Below are positions 35,103 through 45,435 of a DNA stretch of 64,000 bases, in pieces. The translations under genes were made by a program, and so were the position numbers. Below the pieces are notes generated by a model that was given only the letters and a program-made list of their open reading frames with translations, made no database searches and was not told where the DNA came from. The stretch is from Thioploca sp. (GTDB lineage Bacteria > Pseudomonadota > Gammaproteobacteria > Beggiatoales > Beggiatoaceae): contig JAAUSR010000001.1 in the NCBI GenBank assembly GCA_012032555.1, positions 97,604 through 161,603 on the forward strand, in the 5' to 3' direction. How positions within the stretch are numbered: position 1 is the first letter of the stretch; each line of letters opens with the position of its first letter.

Positions 35103-37427
35103 ATGACTTATGATGATTTAGGTGCTAGTGCGCTTTATTATCACCGTTTTCCACAACCAGGCAAATTAGCCATCCAAGCAACCAAACCGTTGGCTAATCA
35201 ACGTGATTTAGCCCTGGCTTATTCCCCCGGGGTTGCTGCTGCTTGTCAAGAAATCGTTCGAGATCCTAAAGAAGTTAGTACGCTGACTTCTCGCGCTAAT
35301 TTAGTGGGGGTCATTAGCAATGGTACCGCTGTGCTGGGACTCGGTGCCATTGGTGCTTTAGCCGCTAAACCGGTGATGGAAGGTAAAGCGGTACTATTTA
35401 AAAAATTTGCGGGCATTGATGTTTTTGATATCGAAATTAATGAAACTGATCCAGATAAACTAGTTGAGATTATCGCCGGCTTAGAACCCACTTTTGGCGC
35501 TATCAATCTAGAAGATATTAAATCACCAGAATGCTTTATTATTGAGCAACGATTAAAAGAACGGATGAATATTCCGGTGTTTCATGATGATCAACATGGT
35601 ACCGCCATTTGTGTGGGTGCAGCTATACTCAATGGGCTACGATTATTGGACAAAAAACTCGATGAAGTCAAATTAGTGACTTCTGGTGCAGGTGCGGCTG
35701 CTATTGCCTGTTTAAATTTACTAGTCAATTTAGGTATAAAAAAAGAAAATATCATTGTGACTGATATTGCTGGTGTGGTTTACCAAGGCCGTCGTGAATA
35801 TATGGATCCGTTTAAAGAACCTTATGCGATTAGAACCGCTACTAGAACTTTAGCTGAAGCCATTAAAGGTGCTGATATTTTTCTAGGTTTGTCGGTGGGT
35901 GGGGTACTTAAACCCGAAATGGTTGAACAGATGGTTGAACGACCTTTAATTTTAGCTTTAGCTAACCCGGTTCCCGAAATCATGCCGGAAGAAGTCCAAG
36001 CCGTACGCCCAGAAGCGATTATTGCCACCGGTCGTTCTGATTATCCTAATCAAGTAAATAATGTTCTCTGTTTTCCTTTTATTTTTCGAGGCGCTTTGGA
36101 TGTGGGTGCTACTCAAATTAATAAGGAAATGCACTTGGCTTGCATACGCGCCATAGCGGATCTTGTCACGACGAATATGACTGATTTAGCCAGTGCTGGG
36201 GCTTCAGAAGTACTGGATGTCGCTTACGGTGGACAAGAACTTAATTTTGGTCCAGATTATATTATTCCTAAACCATTTGATCCGCGCTTAATTGCAGTTA
36301 TTCCTCCAGCAGTAGCCCAAGCAGCGATGGATAGCGGCGTGGCAACCCGACCTATTAAAGACTTTGAAGCTTATAATGGCTGGCTAGCTCAATTTATGTT
36401 TCGCTCTGCTAACGTGATGAAAGGCATTTTTAACCGAGCCAAAGAAAATCCACAACGGATTATTTATTCAGAAGGCGAGGATCGACGAGTATTACAGGCA
36501 GTACAAATTTTAATTGATGAAGCTTGTGCTCATCCAGTGGTGGTTGGTAGACACAAAGTCGTTAGTCAACGGATTAAACAATTACGGCTACATATTCGGC
36601 CTGATGTGGATTTTGAACTCATTGACCCACAAACTTATGCTAACCATCAGGAACTCGCTGAAGAATATCATGATATTATGGGTAGGCGCGGTGTTTGGCC
36701 AGCACAAGCAGAAGTCGTGGTGCGGAGTAATACCACTGTTCTGGCTTTACTGCTCCTCCGTAAGGGGGTAGCGGACGCGTTAATAGCCGGTCCAGTGGGT
36801 TCCTTTCGAGAACATTTACGTCATTCCTTAAATATTATTGGGTTACGTGAAGGTGTCTCTTCACCGGCCGCAATGCAACTCCTCATTTTAGATAAAGGTA
36901 CCTATTTTATTGCTGATACTTCAGTAAATTATGATCCGAGTGCGCAACAACTCGCCGAAATTACCCAATTGGCCGCTAACGAAGTCATTAATTTTGGTAT
37001 TATGCCTAAAGTCGCGTTAGTTTCGCATTCAAATTTTGGTAGTATGGACAATCCTTCGGCGATTAAATCGAGAGAAGCTTTAGCTCTAATTCAAGCACGG
37101 CTGCCAGAATTAGAATGTGATGGTGAAATGCAAACAGATGCTGCACTGATTGAAGAAATCCGTCAACGTCTTTATCCGAAGTCACCTTTAAAAGGCCAAG
37201 CGAATTTACTGATCATGCCTAATTTAGATGCCGCTAACATTACTTTTAATGCGATCAAAGCCTTAGCTGAAGGTGTTTCGGTGGGGCCAATTTTACTCGG
37301 TATGCGTAAATCTATTCACATTTTAAGCCGTATCGTGACTACTAGGGGCTTGGTCAATTTAAGTACTTTAGCAGCAGTTGATGCCCAAGTGATAGCGGCG
37401 GCAGAAAGATTACCGGAAGAAAATTAA
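35103..37427 (+). CDS. maeB: NADP-dependent malic enzyme with phosphotransacetylase-like domain
   Basis: MaeB decarboxylates malate to pyruvate with NADP reduction. The 774-residue two-domain form is present. The N-terminal malic enzyme half (~1-420) has [60 protein letters not shown], the GAGAAAIA nucleotide loop and ALANPVPEI. The C-terminal half (~430-774) resembles Pta: [33 protein letters not shown], and MPNLDAANI. In MaeB the Pta-like part is regulatory (acetyl-CoA) rather than catalytic. It is monocistronic, with TAACTGA repeats and a structured element upstream. It would supply pyruvate and NADPH. Confidence 0.96.
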   Translation: MTYDDLGASALYYHRFPQPGKLAIQATKPLANQRDLALAYSPGVAAACQEIVRDPKEVSTLTSRANLVGVISNGTAVLGLGAIGALAAKPVMEGKAVLFKKFAGIDVFDIEINETDPDKLVEIIAGLEPTFGAINLEDIKSPECFIIEQRLKERMNIPVFHDDQHGTAICVGAAILNGLRLLDKKLDEVKLVTSGAGAAAIACLNLLVNLGIKKENIIVTDIAGVVYQGRREYMDPFKEPYAIRTATRTLAEAIKGADIFLGLSVGGVLKPEMVEQMVERPLILALANPVPEIMPEEVQAVRPEAIIATGRSDYPNQVNNVLCFPFIFRGALDVGATQINKEMHLACIRAIADLVTTNMTDLASAGASEVLDVAYGGQELNFGPDYIIPKPFDPRLIAVIPPAVAQAAMDSGVATRPIKDFEAYNGWLAQFMFRSANVMKGIFNRAKENPQRIIYSEGEDRRVLQAVQILIDEACAHPVVVGRHKVVSQRIKQLRLHIRPDVDFELIDPQTYANHQELAEEYHDIMGRRGVWPAQAEVVVRSNTTVLALLLLRKGVADALIAGPVGSFREHLRHSLNIIGLREGVSSPAAMQLLILDKGTYFIADTSVNYDPSAQQLAEITQLAANEVINFGIMPKVALVSHSNFGSMDNPSAIKSREALALIQARLPELECDGEMQTDAALIEEIRQRLYPKSPLKGQANLLIMPNLDAANITFNAIKALAEGVSVGPILLGMRKSIHILSRIVTTRGLVNLSTLAAVDAQVIAAAERLPEEN

Positions 37428-37626
37428 GCCAATTTAGTATCTTTATAGCGAGAAACATTTAAGCATTAAGATGGGTAGAGCACAGCGAAACCCATCAACC
37501 ACCTCCTCTATTTTAAGATTTACGTAAGAGTCATTGATGAATGAAAGAAGGACATTTGATTTGTCGCTGTGATTAGCGAAATTCGTTTCTTGACTAAACC
37601 ATAGGAATATCATTATAAAATCACCA

Positions 37627-37660
37627 TTGTCATCATTCTGTCATATTTTCTGAGCATACT
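37627..37660 (+). promoter_or_regulatory. Pho box and -10 element of pstS
   Basis: TTGTCAT-CATT-CTGTCAT at 37627-37644 matches the 18-bp PhoB box (two CTGTCAT-type half sites, 4-base spacer) at 15 of 18 positions. CATACT at 37655-37660 begins 10 bp after it, the classical distance from a PhoB box that replaces the -35 element. The pstS start codon is 47 bp downstream. Confidence 0.8.
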
Positions 37661-37707
37661 AGTACCGGTTGTAGCTATTATTCATGATCTAAGAGGAAAA
37701 TGATTTC

Positions 37708-38664
37708 ATGAGAAAATTACTTATAGTGAGCTTTGTTGTTAGTGCCCTAGTCGCGTCTACAGCGGCAGCCATTGACGCTAATTTATTGGATTACCAAAAG
37801 AATACCGGTGTTTCTGGCAATTTATCCAGTGTCGGTTCAGATACGTTATCTAATTTAATGACATTATGGACCGAGGAATATAAGCGTTTATATCCCAATG
37901 TAAATATTCAAGTGCAATCAGCCGGTTCTTCGACAGCTCCCCCAGCTTTAACTGAAGGCACAGCTAATTTGGGCCCAATGAGCCGGCAGATGAAGGATAA
38001 GGAGTTAGAAGCTTTTGAAAAGAAATACGGTTATAAACCTACTCAGATTCGAGTTGCTATTGACGCTTTGGCCGTTTATGTGAACAAAGATAATCCACTT
38101 GAACATATGACGCTTAAACAAGTGGATGCGATCTTTTCTGCCACTAGAAAATGTGGTGCTTCAGAAGATATCACTACTTGGGGACAAGTTGGATTGGGTG
38201 GTGAATGGGCAAATAAAGGAATTCAACTCTACGGGCGTAATTCAGTATCAGGCACCTATGGTTATTTTAAAGAAAAAGCGTTGTGTGAGGGAGATTATAA
38301 AAATGCGGTAAATGAAAATCCTGGTTCTGCTTCAGTCGTGCAAGCTATAACAGCTTCTATTAACGGAATCGGTTATTCTGGAATTGGTTATAAAACTTCC
38401 GGTGTCAAAGCGCTCGCTTTAGCTAAAGAAGAAGGTGAGGATTTTATTCGTCCACTAGAAGAAGAGGTCATTAGCGGTAAATATCCGCTAGCACGGTTTT
38501 TATACGTTTATGTCAACAAAGATCCTAATAAACCCTTACCGCCTTTAGAAACAGAATTCCTTAAAATGGTCTTATCTAAAACGGGTCAAGAAGTTGTGGA
38601 GAAAGATGGTTATATTTCTTTACCGATTAAAATTCTTGAACAAGAATTGGCTAAATTAAAATAG
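37708..38664 (+). CDS. pstS: Periplasmic phosphate-binding protein of the Pst system
   Basis: The 318-residue product has a signal peptide (cleavage near STAAA) and the PstS-type phosphate-binding loops: [64 protein letters not shown] and a C-terminal [10 protein letters not shown]. The gene is preceded by a well-formed Pho box, so it should be induced by phosphate starvation through PhoB. pstCAB and phoU are not adjacent and a terminator follows, so it is a single-gene unit. High-affinity phosphate capture fits polyphosphate-storing large sulfur bacteria. Confidence 0.92.
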   Translation: MRKLLIVSFVVSALVASTAAAIDANLLDYQKNTGVSGNLSSVGSDTLSNLMTLWTEEYKRLYPNVNIQVQSAGSSTAPPALTEGTANLGPMSRQMKDKELEAFEKKYGYKPTQIRVAIDALAVYVNKDNPLEHMTLKQVDAIFSATRKCGASEDITTWGQVGLGGEWANKGIQLYGRNSVSGTYGYFKEKALCEGDYKNAVNENPGSASVVQAITASINGIGYSGIGYKTSGVKALALAKEEGEDFIRPLEEEVISGKYPLARFLYVYVNKDPNKPLPPLETEFLKMVLSKTGQEVVEKDGYISLPIKILEQELAKLK

Positions 38665-38775
38665 TTGTTTGACATTCTATCTAATAAGGGCAACCCGGAA
38701 AAGGGAATAAAAATTCTTTAAGGAGGAATGATCAGGGAAAATCATAGCGGGAGAATATGGTGGGTTGAATAATAG

Positions 38776-38813
38776 AAATCCTATCCGAATAAAGTAACCG
38801 GATAGGATTTTTT
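38776..38813 (+). terminator. Rho-independent terminator after pstS
   Basis: A perfect 12-bp stem AAATCCTATCCG/CGGATAGGATTT (38776-38787, 38799-38810) with an 11-base loop is followed by TTT. It lies 110 bp after the pstS stop. The rest of the 395-bp gap before miaB holds nothing I recognise. Confidence 0.85.
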
Positions 38814-39059
38814 ATGGGCAAATGGATTCAGATTTTGCACCAAAGTGCATTGACTAACATACCTGATGCATGACTACCACCTATTTTATCTAGAAAATCA
38901 CCATTGATTAATTAGTAATGACAAGGTAGGATTACTCCAATTAAAATGATGACAAATTTTGCTACCACTCAACCGTCTCTTCGAGAAGTTTTCTTGCTTA
39001 AGTGAGATAGCTTGCTAAAATATAACCTATTATGAGTCGCTTTATTTCGTTAAACCAAC

Positions 39060-40382
39060 ATGGGACCCAGACTTTATATTAAAACTTTTGGTTGCCAGAT
39101 GAATGAATATGATTCGTCCCGCTTGGCTCAAGCACTGGCTGTCTCACATCAAATGGAGCCAACTATTGATCCCAACGAAGCCGATGTATTATTATTAAAT
39201 ACGTGCTCTATTCGTGAGAAAGCACAGGAAAAAGTGTTTTCACAATTAGGTCAATGGCGAGAATTAAAAAAACGGCGACCCGAGATTGTGATTGGAGTCG
39301 GTGGCTGTGTGGCGAGTCAAGAGGGTGAAGCCATTCTGCGACGTGCGCCTTATGTGGATTTAATTTTTGGCCCTCAAACATTACATCGTTTGCCCCATTT
39401 ACTTGACGAAGTTCGTGATCGTCGTCAAACCATTGTTGATATTTCTTTTCCGGAAATTGAGAAGTTTGATTGTTTACCCGAACCGAAAGCCGAAGGTATA
39501 ACGGCCTTTGTTGCGATTATGGAAGGGTGCAGTCATTATTGTACCTTCTGTGTGGTTCCTTATACGCGTGGCAGAGAGATTAGTCGCCCGTTTGATGATG
39601 TCATTGCGGAAGTCGCTATTTTAGCTAACCAAGGTGTCAAAGAAGTCACCTTACTCGGTCAGAATGTCAATGGTTATCGTGGACGGATGATGGATGGTGA
39701 AATCGCCGATTTAGCACTACTCATTACTTATATTGCGGCTATTGAGGGAATAGAACGAATCCGCTATACAACTTCTCATCCCATCGAATTATCGGATAAT
39801 CTCATTCAAGTCTACACTCAAGTTCCAAAGTTAGTCAATCATTTGCATTTACCCGTACAAAGTGGCTCGGACCGAATTTTAAGTCAGATGAAACGAGGAC
39901 ATACTGCTTGGGAATATCAACAGAAAGTGCATCAATTACGCGCCGCTCGTCCGCAATTAAGCTTGTCTTCTGATTTTATCGTTGGATTTCCAGGTGAAAC
40001 GGAAGAAGACTTTCAAGCCACGATGCAATTCATTGAAGAAATTGGATTTGACCAATCGTTTAGCTTTATTTATAGTCCTAGACCGGGGACACCGGCGGCT
40101 CGTTTTCCTGATGAAATACCAATCATTGTCAAGAAACAGCGGCTTAGCCAATTACAACAGCGTATTAATGCGATGGCTCTGGCGATTAGCGAATCGATGG
40201 TTGGGACAATACAACCTATTTTAATAGAACAACCCTCTCGCAAAAACGCTCAAGAATTAGCTGGGCGTACTGAAAATAACCGAGTTGTTAATTTGAGTGG
40301 TGCTCCTAGTTTGATAGGACAATTAGTAAATGTTAGAATTACCCAAGCGTTGCCTAATTCCCTCCGTGGTGAATTGGTGTGA
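39060..40382 (+). CDS. miaB: tRNA-2-methylthio-N6-isopentenyladenosine synthase (methylthiotransferase)
   Basis: MiaB adds the methylthio group at A37 of tRNAs reading UNN codons. The 440-residue protein has the N-terminal UPF0004 domain with three cluster Cys ([30 protein letters not shown]), the radical SAM motif [17 protein letters not shown] (CX3CX2C), [32 protein letters not shown] and a C-terminal TRAM domain (LIEQPSRK...[12 protein letters not shown]). It starts the conserved miaB-phoH-ybeY-corC-lnt order of gammaproteobacteria. No strong Shine-Dalgarno precedes the ATG. Confidence 0.97.
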   Translation: MGPRLYIKTFGCQMNEYDSSRLAQALAVSHQMEPTIDPNEADVLLLNTCSIREKAQEKVFSQLGQWRELKKRRPEIVIGVGGCVASQEGEAILRRAPYVDLIFGPQTLHRLPHLLDEVRDRRQTIVDISFPEIEKFDCLPEPKAEGITAFVAIMEGCSHYCTFCVVPYTRGREISRPFDDVIAEVAILANQGVKEVTLLGQNVNGYRGRMMDGEIADLALLITYIAAIEGIERIRYTTSHPIELSDNLIQVYTQVPKLVNHLHLPVQSGSDRILSQMKRGHTAWEYQQKVHQLRAARPQLSLSSDFIVGFPGETEEDFQATMQFIEEIGFDQSFSFIYSPRPGTPAARFPDEIPIIVKKQRLSQLQQRINAMALAISESMVGTIQPILIEQPSRKNAQELAGRTENNRVVNLSGAPSLIGQLVNVRITQALPNSLRGELV

Positions 40383-40434
40383 TTGAAACTGTAACAGTTA
40401 AGTAATTGACTATTATTTGTTTTTTTGAGTTACT

Positions 40435-41484
40435 TTGGATAAAAGTTCTGCTGCGAATCATCTTATTAGTTGCGACTTTATTTTAGAACCGCGGGATAAC
40501 CAACGTTTAGCCAATTTGTGTGGTCAATTTGATGAACATTTACGTCAATTGGAACAGCGGTTTAGCGTGGAAATTAATAATCGTGGTCATCAATTTCGAG
40601 TTATTGGGCTAACTCACGCAGTTCAGAGTGTTACTCAAGTTCTTAATCAATTATACATAGCTACTTGTGAAGAAGTGCTCAACCCAGCTCGTGTGCATCT
40701 ATTTTCCCAGGAATCCAATATCGACGCTTTATTAGCTACCATCACCACCGAACTCACTACCGCTACAACCGAACCTGTTGAAGGCACAGAAGTTGTTATT
40801 CGTACTCGCCGCGGTGTCATTAAAGGTCGGGGTCCCAATCAACGTCAATATTTAAACAATATCGTTCGCCATGATATTAATTTTGGTATCGGTCCAGCTG
40901 GTACGGGCAAAACTTATTTGGGTGTGGCTTGTGCGGTTGAGGCTTTAGAACGTGAACAAGTTCGCCGCTTGATTTTAGTCCGACCAGCAGTGGAAGCTGG
41001 CGAACGGTTGGGATTTCTACCCGGTGATTTAATTCAAAAAGTCGATCCTTATTTACGTCCTTTGTATGATGCGCTTTATGATATGTTGGGTTTTGAACGT
41101 GTGGCTAAACTAATCGATAGAAATATTATTGAAATTGCACCGTTAGCCTATATGCGTGGGAGAACTTTGAACGAAGCATTCATTATTCTCGACGAAGCCC
41201 AAAATACGACAGTAGAACAAATGAAAATGTTTTTAACCCGTATTGGCTTTGGTTCTACTGCGGTGGTAACCGGTGATATTACTCAAATTGATTTACCTCG
41301 AGGCAGTCAATCGGGTTTAAAACAAGTTATTCATATACTTAAAGAAGTTGATGGGGTGAGTTTCACTTTTTTTAGCACCAAAGATGTGGTACGTCATCCG
41401 ATTGTAGCACGTATCATTGCCGCTTATGAACGTTTGGAAGCGTCGAAACGAGAGAAAACACCAAACTCAGGTGAGTTGTCATGA
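40435..41484 (+). CDS. ybeZ: PhoH-like ATPase (YbeZ)
   Basis: This 349-residue PhoH-family ATPase works with YbeY in RNA and ribosome quality control. An N-terminal KH-like segment (residues ~15-110) precedes Walker A GPAGTGKTYLG, RPAVEAGERLGFLPGD, Walker B FIILDEAQN, VVTGDITQIDLP and the arginine-finger region. The start is a TTG at 40435, the first plausible codon; no ATG lies nearby in frame. Its stop overlaps the ybeY start (ATGA), which shows translational coupling. Confidence 0.95.
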   Translation: MDKSSAANHLISCDFILEPRDNQRLANLCGQFDEHLRQLEQRFSVEINNRGHQFRVIGLTHAVQSVTQVLNQLYIATCEEVLNPARVHLFSQESNIDALLATITTELTTATTEPVEGTEVVIRTRRGVIKGRGPNQRQYLNNIVRHDINFGIGPAGTGKTYLGVACAVEALEREQVRRLILVRPAVEAGERLGFLPGDLIQKVDPYLRPLYDALYDMLGFERVAKLIDRNIIEIAPLAYMRGRTLNEAFIILDEAQNTTVEQMKMFLTRIGFGSTAVVTGDITQIDLPRGSQSGLKQVIHILKEVDGVSFTFFSTKDVVRHPIVARIIAAYERLEASKREKTPNSGELS

Positions 41485-41978
41485 CGAATATTATAATAGC
41501 CGTACAATATGTCAGTGATGAACCTGATTTACCCGATAAACGGCGGCTAACCAAGTGGGTCAATACGGCTTTACGAGTCCAATCGGACTTTGACTCACCT
41601 TTAAATGAACCTATCAAATTTAATCCCTCCTTGGAATTGACTATCCGCATTGTTGATGCAGCAGAAAGCCAACAACTGAATGAAGCTTGGCGAAAAAAAC
41701 CTGGGCCCACCAATGTATTATCCTTTCCCTTTGAAAATTTGCCCGGTATCACTTTACCGATATTAGGAGATATTGTCATTTGCGCGCCTTTGGTCATTCA
41801 TGAAGCCACGCAACAACAAAAGTTACTGGATGCCCATTGGGCGCATCTCGTTATTCACGGTACACTTCATCTGCTTGGTTATGATCATCTGGATGAAGTT
41901 CAAGCACAACAAATGGAACAGCTAGAAATCCAGGCATTACATCATTTAGGTTATCCTAACCCTTATTACTTTGTGTAA
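41481..41978 (+). CDS. ybeY: Endoribonuclease YbeY
   Basis: YbeY is a zinc-dependent endoribonuclease needed for 16S rRNA 3'-end maturation and 70S quality control. The 165-residue protein carries the zinc triad H-x3-H-x5-H (His126, His130, His136) in VIHGTLHLLGYDH and the upstream TNVLSFPFE and LGDIVICAPLV strands. It overlaps phoH by 4 bp and is 8 bp before corC. Confidence 0.96.
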   Translation: MTNIIIAVQYVSDEPDLPDKRRLTKWVNTALRVQSDFDSPLNEPIKFNPSLELTIRIVDAAESQQLNEAWRKKPGPTNVLSFPFENLPGITLPILGDIVICAPLVIHEATQQQKLLDAHWAHLVIHGTLHLLGYDHLDEVQAQQMEQLEIQALHHLGYPNPYYFV

Positions 41979-41986
41979 CCCATACC

Positions 41987-42856
41987 ATGAATTTTACTTT
42001 TTCTTCTTCTCACCCTACCCTGCCTATGTCTTGGTTTAATCGCGTTATCCAAGCTTTTGCGCATGAACCACAAAATAAAGAAGAATTATTGACTTTATTA
42101 CGTGAAGTCCACCAACGTGATGTGATTAGTGTTGATACTTTGAGCATGATTGAAGGTGCCTTACAAGTGGCTGAAATGCATGTGCGGGATGTGATGATTC
42201 CCAGAGCACAAATGGTGGTATTGGAGTTAAATGCTAAACCCGACACCTTAATTAAAATTATTGTGGAATCTGGACATTCTCGTTTTCCAGTCATTGGTGA
42301 ACATCGGGATGATATTCAAGGTATATTTTTAGCAAAAGATTTACTCGATTATTATGCTAAAGGCAACATTGACCAATTTAACATGCGAGAAATTATGCGT
42401 TCTGCCGTGTTTATCCCAGAAAGTAAGCGGCTAAATGTATTGCTACGCGAATTTCGTACTAGCCGTAATCATATGGCGATTGTAGTCGATGAATATGGTG
42501 GTGTCGCTGGTTTGGTGACAATTGAAGATGTGATTGAACAAATTGTTGGTGATATTGATGATGAATATGACATTGATGATCAAATCTTTATTAAGCCGAC
42601 CCAACAAGGCTATTACTTAGTCAGAGCCTTGACGCCGATTGAAGAATTCAATGATTATTTCAAAACGCAATTGAATGATGAAGAATTTGATACTATTAGT
42701 GGTTTACTGTTACAAGCTTTTAAACATCTCCCTAAACGCGGTGAAACTGTAGAAATGGGTGGTTTTCACTTTGAAATTCTGCGTGCCAATGGGCGACGGA
42801 TTACCTTATTACGAGTTAAACCCATTACCGCACACCGGTCTAAAACCCATTCATAA
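41987..42856 (+). CDS. corC: CorC/HlyC-type CBS-domain protein (YbeX)
   Basis: The 289-residue cytosolic protein has two CBS domains (VRDVMIPRAQMV ... HSRFPVIGE; LRSAVFIP-like second repeat with REFRTSRNHMAIVVDEYGG), LVTIEDVIEQIVGDIDDEYD and a C-terminal CorC_HlyC module (YYLVRALTPIEEFND, GLLLQAFKHLPKRGE). YbeX/CorC is linked to magnesium/cobalt efflux and to ribosome metabolism. The position between ybeY and lnt is the standard one. Confidence 0.94.
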   Translation: MNFTFSSSHPTLPMSWFNRVIQAFAHEPQNKEELLTLLREVHQRDVISVDTLSMIEGALQVAEMHVRDVMIPRAQMVVLELNAKPDTLIKIIVESGHSRFPVIGEHRDDIQGIFLAKDLLDYYAKGNIDQFNMREIMRSAVFIPESKRLNVLLREFRTSRNHMAIVVDEYGGVAGLVTIEDVIEQIVGDIDDEYDIDDQIFIKPTQQGYYLVRALTPIEEFNDYFKTQLNDEEFDTISGLLLQAFKHLPKRGETVEMGGFHFEILRANGRRITLLRVKPITAHRSKTHS

Positions 42857-42903
42857 CGTGTTTTACCATCTTGACAACGGAATAAATCCCTTTAAAATTT
42901 TGG

Positions 42904-42935
42904 TTAAATAGCTCATTTTAAAATGAACTATTTAA
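42904..42935. repeat. 32-bp near-perfect palindrome
   Basis: TTAAATAGCTCATTTT (42904-42919) and AAAATGAACTATTTAA (42920-42935) are inverted copies with one mismatch and no spacer. It lies 48 bp after corC and 57 bp before the CZB gene. It has no following T-run, so it may be an operator or a cruciform rather than a terminator. Confidence 0.6.
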
Positions 42936-42991
42936 TGGATTAGAGTTAATAGCCGAGTCTATGGCTTTGTTTAAACACACGGGAACTAACT

Positions 42992-43333
42992 ATGAAAGAA
43001 ATATTACAAAAGGCTATTACCACCCATAGTCACTGGAAATATAACCTACAACAAGCTATTAAAACTGGTAAAAGTCCAGCGACGGTTGATGAGGTCAAAA
43101 ATGCTCACCTTTGTGAGTTAGGTAAATTGCTTGATTCAGCGACTGGCAAAACTTTACCCGGTTATGCAGAAATTACTAAAATTCATCAGGATTTTCATGA
43201 AGAAGCAGCGGATATATTGAAATTAGCCTTAGCGGGCAAACAGTCGGAAGCCCAAGCAAGAATGCAACTTGGTAGTTATTTTGGTCAGCTAACAGCTAAA
43301 TTAGTCAATAAACTTTCTGATCTAGATATATAA
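42992..43333 (+). CDS. Stand-alone CZB (chemoreceptor zinc-binding) domain protein
   Basis: This 113-residue protein consists only of a CZB four-helix domain, normally fused to chemoreceptors or diguanylate cyclases. The zinc site is recognisable: HSHWKYNLQQAI (His), the signature Cys41 in LCELGKLL, and IHQDFHEEA (two His). CZB domains sense zinc and, through the reactive Cys, hypochlorous acid. A free-standing copy inside the corC-lnt interval is unusual, so it may act on a diffusible partner or be a zinc buffer. GGGA precedes ATG. Confidence 0.8.
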   Translation: MKEILQKAITTHSHWKYNLQQAIKTGKSPATVDEVKNAHLCELGKLLDSATGKTLPGYAEITKIHQDFHEEAADILKLALAGKQSEAQARMQLGSYFGQLTAKLVNKLSDLDI

Positions 43334-43415
43334 AACGAAGTTTAATAAACTCCATTCATTTTAATGATCTACCCTTTAAATTTGGATTTTCAACTGATAT
43401 AGGACTTAATTAATC

Positions 43416-44936
43416 TTGGTGCTGACTATTCCGTCATGGCGAACTTATAGGAATGATATTTTAAGCTTATTAGCTGGGAGTAGTGTATTCCTGGCTTTTG
43501 CCCCTTTTGCTTGGTTTCCGCTGGCAGTACTAGCCCCCGCTATTTTATTTACCATTTGGTATCATACAGCTTCGCCGTACCGTGCTTTTGCCAGAGGCTT
43601 GTTATTTGGAATGGGGATGTTTGGTTTTGGTGTATCCTGGGTGTTAGTGAGTTTTCACCAATTTGGTGGAATACCCTTACCAGGTGCAATTGCGCTAACA
43701 GCTGCTTTTGTCATCATCATGGCGCTTTATATTGCACTATTAGGTGGCTTGTTAATTCGTTGGGTTCCCAAACATCATGCGCTACTTACCTTCATACTCA
43801 TTTTACCGGCCACTTGGACTTTAATTGAATGGCTAAGAGGTTGGTTATTCACGGGTTTTCCTTGGTTAAGTTTAGGCTATAGTCAAATTGATTCGCCACT
43901 GCGGGGATTTGCGCCATTATTAGGTGTCTACGGACTCAGCTGGCTAGCCGTGTTGACGGCTGGCTTACTCGCCTACAGTTTTCACTCAAAAAAATTAGAT
44001 TGGCGTATTGGTTTGATCGGAATCGTGATATGGAGCGGTGGTTGGTTACTGTCTCACTATTCGTGGACTCAACCGACCGGTAATCCCATTCAAGTAGCGT
44101 TACTACAAGGTAATATTCCACAAGAATTCAAGTGGTTATCAGGTTATCAACTGCCCAGCATGGAACGCTATCTGCAATTAAGCCAAGCTAATCGTGATGC
44201 CGATCTCATTATTTGGCCGGAAACCGCCATTCCCTTGTTTTACCAGGATGTGTCAATTTATGCCCCGGATTTTTGGAAACAATTAGTTTTAGAACGACAA
44301 ACTTATCACACTGATTTCTTAATCGGTGTTCCGGTTATGGCTGCGGATAATAAAACTTATTTTAATAGTGTTATGAGTGTCAGCGATCAACCGGGTTTTT
44401 ACTATAAGCATCATCTCGTGCCTTTTGGTGAATATATTCCTTTACAAGCTTGGTTAGGTGATTTACTTAAATGGCTCGATGTTCCCCTCTCAGAGTTTTC
44501 TGCTGGTCGATTATCGCAACCCCCTTTGAGGAGTTCTGGTCAAGCGATTGGAGTTTCAATTTGCTATGAAGATGCTTTTGGTGATCTCATTCGTCACAGT
44601 TTACCTACATCCACTTTACTCGTTAATGTCAGTAATGACGCTTGGTTTGGTTCCTCGATTGCTCCTCATCAACATTTAGAAATTGCTAGGATGCGAGCAT
44701 TAGAAAGTGGTCGCTATCTATTGCGCACCACCAATACCGGTATCTCAGCGGTTATCGACGCTCAAGGTCGAATTGTTGAACAAACACCGCAGTTTGAAGT
44801 CATTACTTTACGTACAGCCGCTCAACCTTACCAGGGAACTACGCTTTATGTTCATTTGGGTGATAACTTGATAATAATCAGTTTATTTCTCATGGTGGTC
44901 ATCGGCAACGTTATTCAACGATTTCATCCTCACTGA
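43416..44936 (+). CDS. lnt: Apolipoprotein N-acyltransferase
   Basis: Lnt performs the third step of lipoprotein maturation in the inner membrane. The 506-residue protein has about six N-terminal transmembrane helices (residues ~15-205) and a nitrilase-like periplasmic domain. The catalytic triad is visible: Glu269 in IIWPETAIP, Lys331 in YKHHLVPFGEY and Cys383 in VSICYEDAFGD, with VNVSNDAWFG. The start is TTG 43416 or the GTG right after it. Its 3' end overlaps the convergent zinc-ribbon gene by 26 bp. Confidence 0.96.
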   Translation: MVLTIPSWRTYRNDILSLLAGSSVFLAFAPFAWFPLAVLAPAILFTIWYHTASPYRAFARGLLFGMGMFGFGVSWVLVSFHQFGGIPLPGAIALTAAFVIIMALYIALLGGLLIRWVPKHHALLTFILILPATWTLIEWLRGWLFTGFPWLSLGYSQIDSPLRGFAPLLGVYGLSWLAVLTAGLLAYSFHSKKLDWRIGLIGIVIWSGGWLLSHYSWTQPTGNPIQVALLQGNIPQEFKWLSGYQLPSMERYLQLSQANRDADLIIWPETAIPLFYQDVSIYAPDFWKQLVLERQTYHTDFLIGVPVMAADNKTYFNSVMSVSDQPGFYYKHHLVPFGEYIPLQAWLGDLLKWLDVPLSEFSAGRLSQPPLRSSGQAIGVSICYEDAFGDLIRHSLPTSTLLVNVSNDAWFGSSIAPHQHLEIARMRALESGRYLLRTTNTGISAVIDAQGRIVEQTPQFEVITLRTAAQPYQGTTLYVHLGDNLIIISLFLMVVIGNVIQRFHPH

Positions 44937-45435
44937 CCCGTTTAAACAGTGTAGCACCACAATTAGGACAAACCGGAATATAATCGGGTTGATGGAAATG
45001 TAAAGTTTTGTTGCAACTATCACAGGATAAAGTCCCAGGTCCGGTGATTTCACCACTAGACCATTCCGTTGCTTGCCGGGCACGTTCAGCTAAGTTTTCC
45101 AACTCCTGCTGCGTATGATCAACCATTAAACTAAACATTCCCAGCAACCGTTCCTCAATTAGCTCTAGATCAAAACGCATCCAATTGACTAAAGCTTGCT
45201 CTGTGGTAATGATAAATTCAGCCGCATCTTGCAAATCACGAGAAAGGTAATTACCAACTCGCTCGGCTTCTTCACGGCTAAGCTCGTTGAGTTCAACCGC
45301 TTTCTCTTGAGCTGCTTCAATATGTTGTTGTAAAGTTTTATGACTGGCTTGTCCCAAAGTTTCTTTTACCCGGCTCATCATTTGTTGATAAGCAACGACT
45401 AGGTGGTTTCTCGGCTGGTTATTATCTGAAGTCAT
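44911..45435 (-). CDS. Zinc-ribbon-containing protein (DUF1451, YbeL-like)
   Basis: The 174-residue protein is mostly alpha-helical (residues 10-125, acidic coiled coil) and ends in a zinc ribbon, SCDSCNKTL ... PVCPNCGATLF. E. coli YbeL has the same layout and lies in the same chromosomal neighbourhood as lnt and leuS. The role is unknown. The last 26 bp lie inside the 3' end of lnt on the other strand. Confidence 0.85.
   Translation of the reverse strand: MTSDNNQPRNHLVVAYQQMMSRVKETLGQASHKTLQQHIEAAQEKAVELNELSREEAERVGNYLSRDLQDAAEFIITTEQALVNWMRFDLELIEERLLGMFSLMVDHTQQELENLAERARQATEWSSGEITGPGTLSCDSCNKTLHFHQPDYIPVCPNCGATLFKRVSEDEIVE

Noticed and set aside
41414..41797. 127-codon minus-strand frame opposite ybeY
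   Set aside because: Fully covered by the conserved phoH and ybeY coding sequences on the plus strand.
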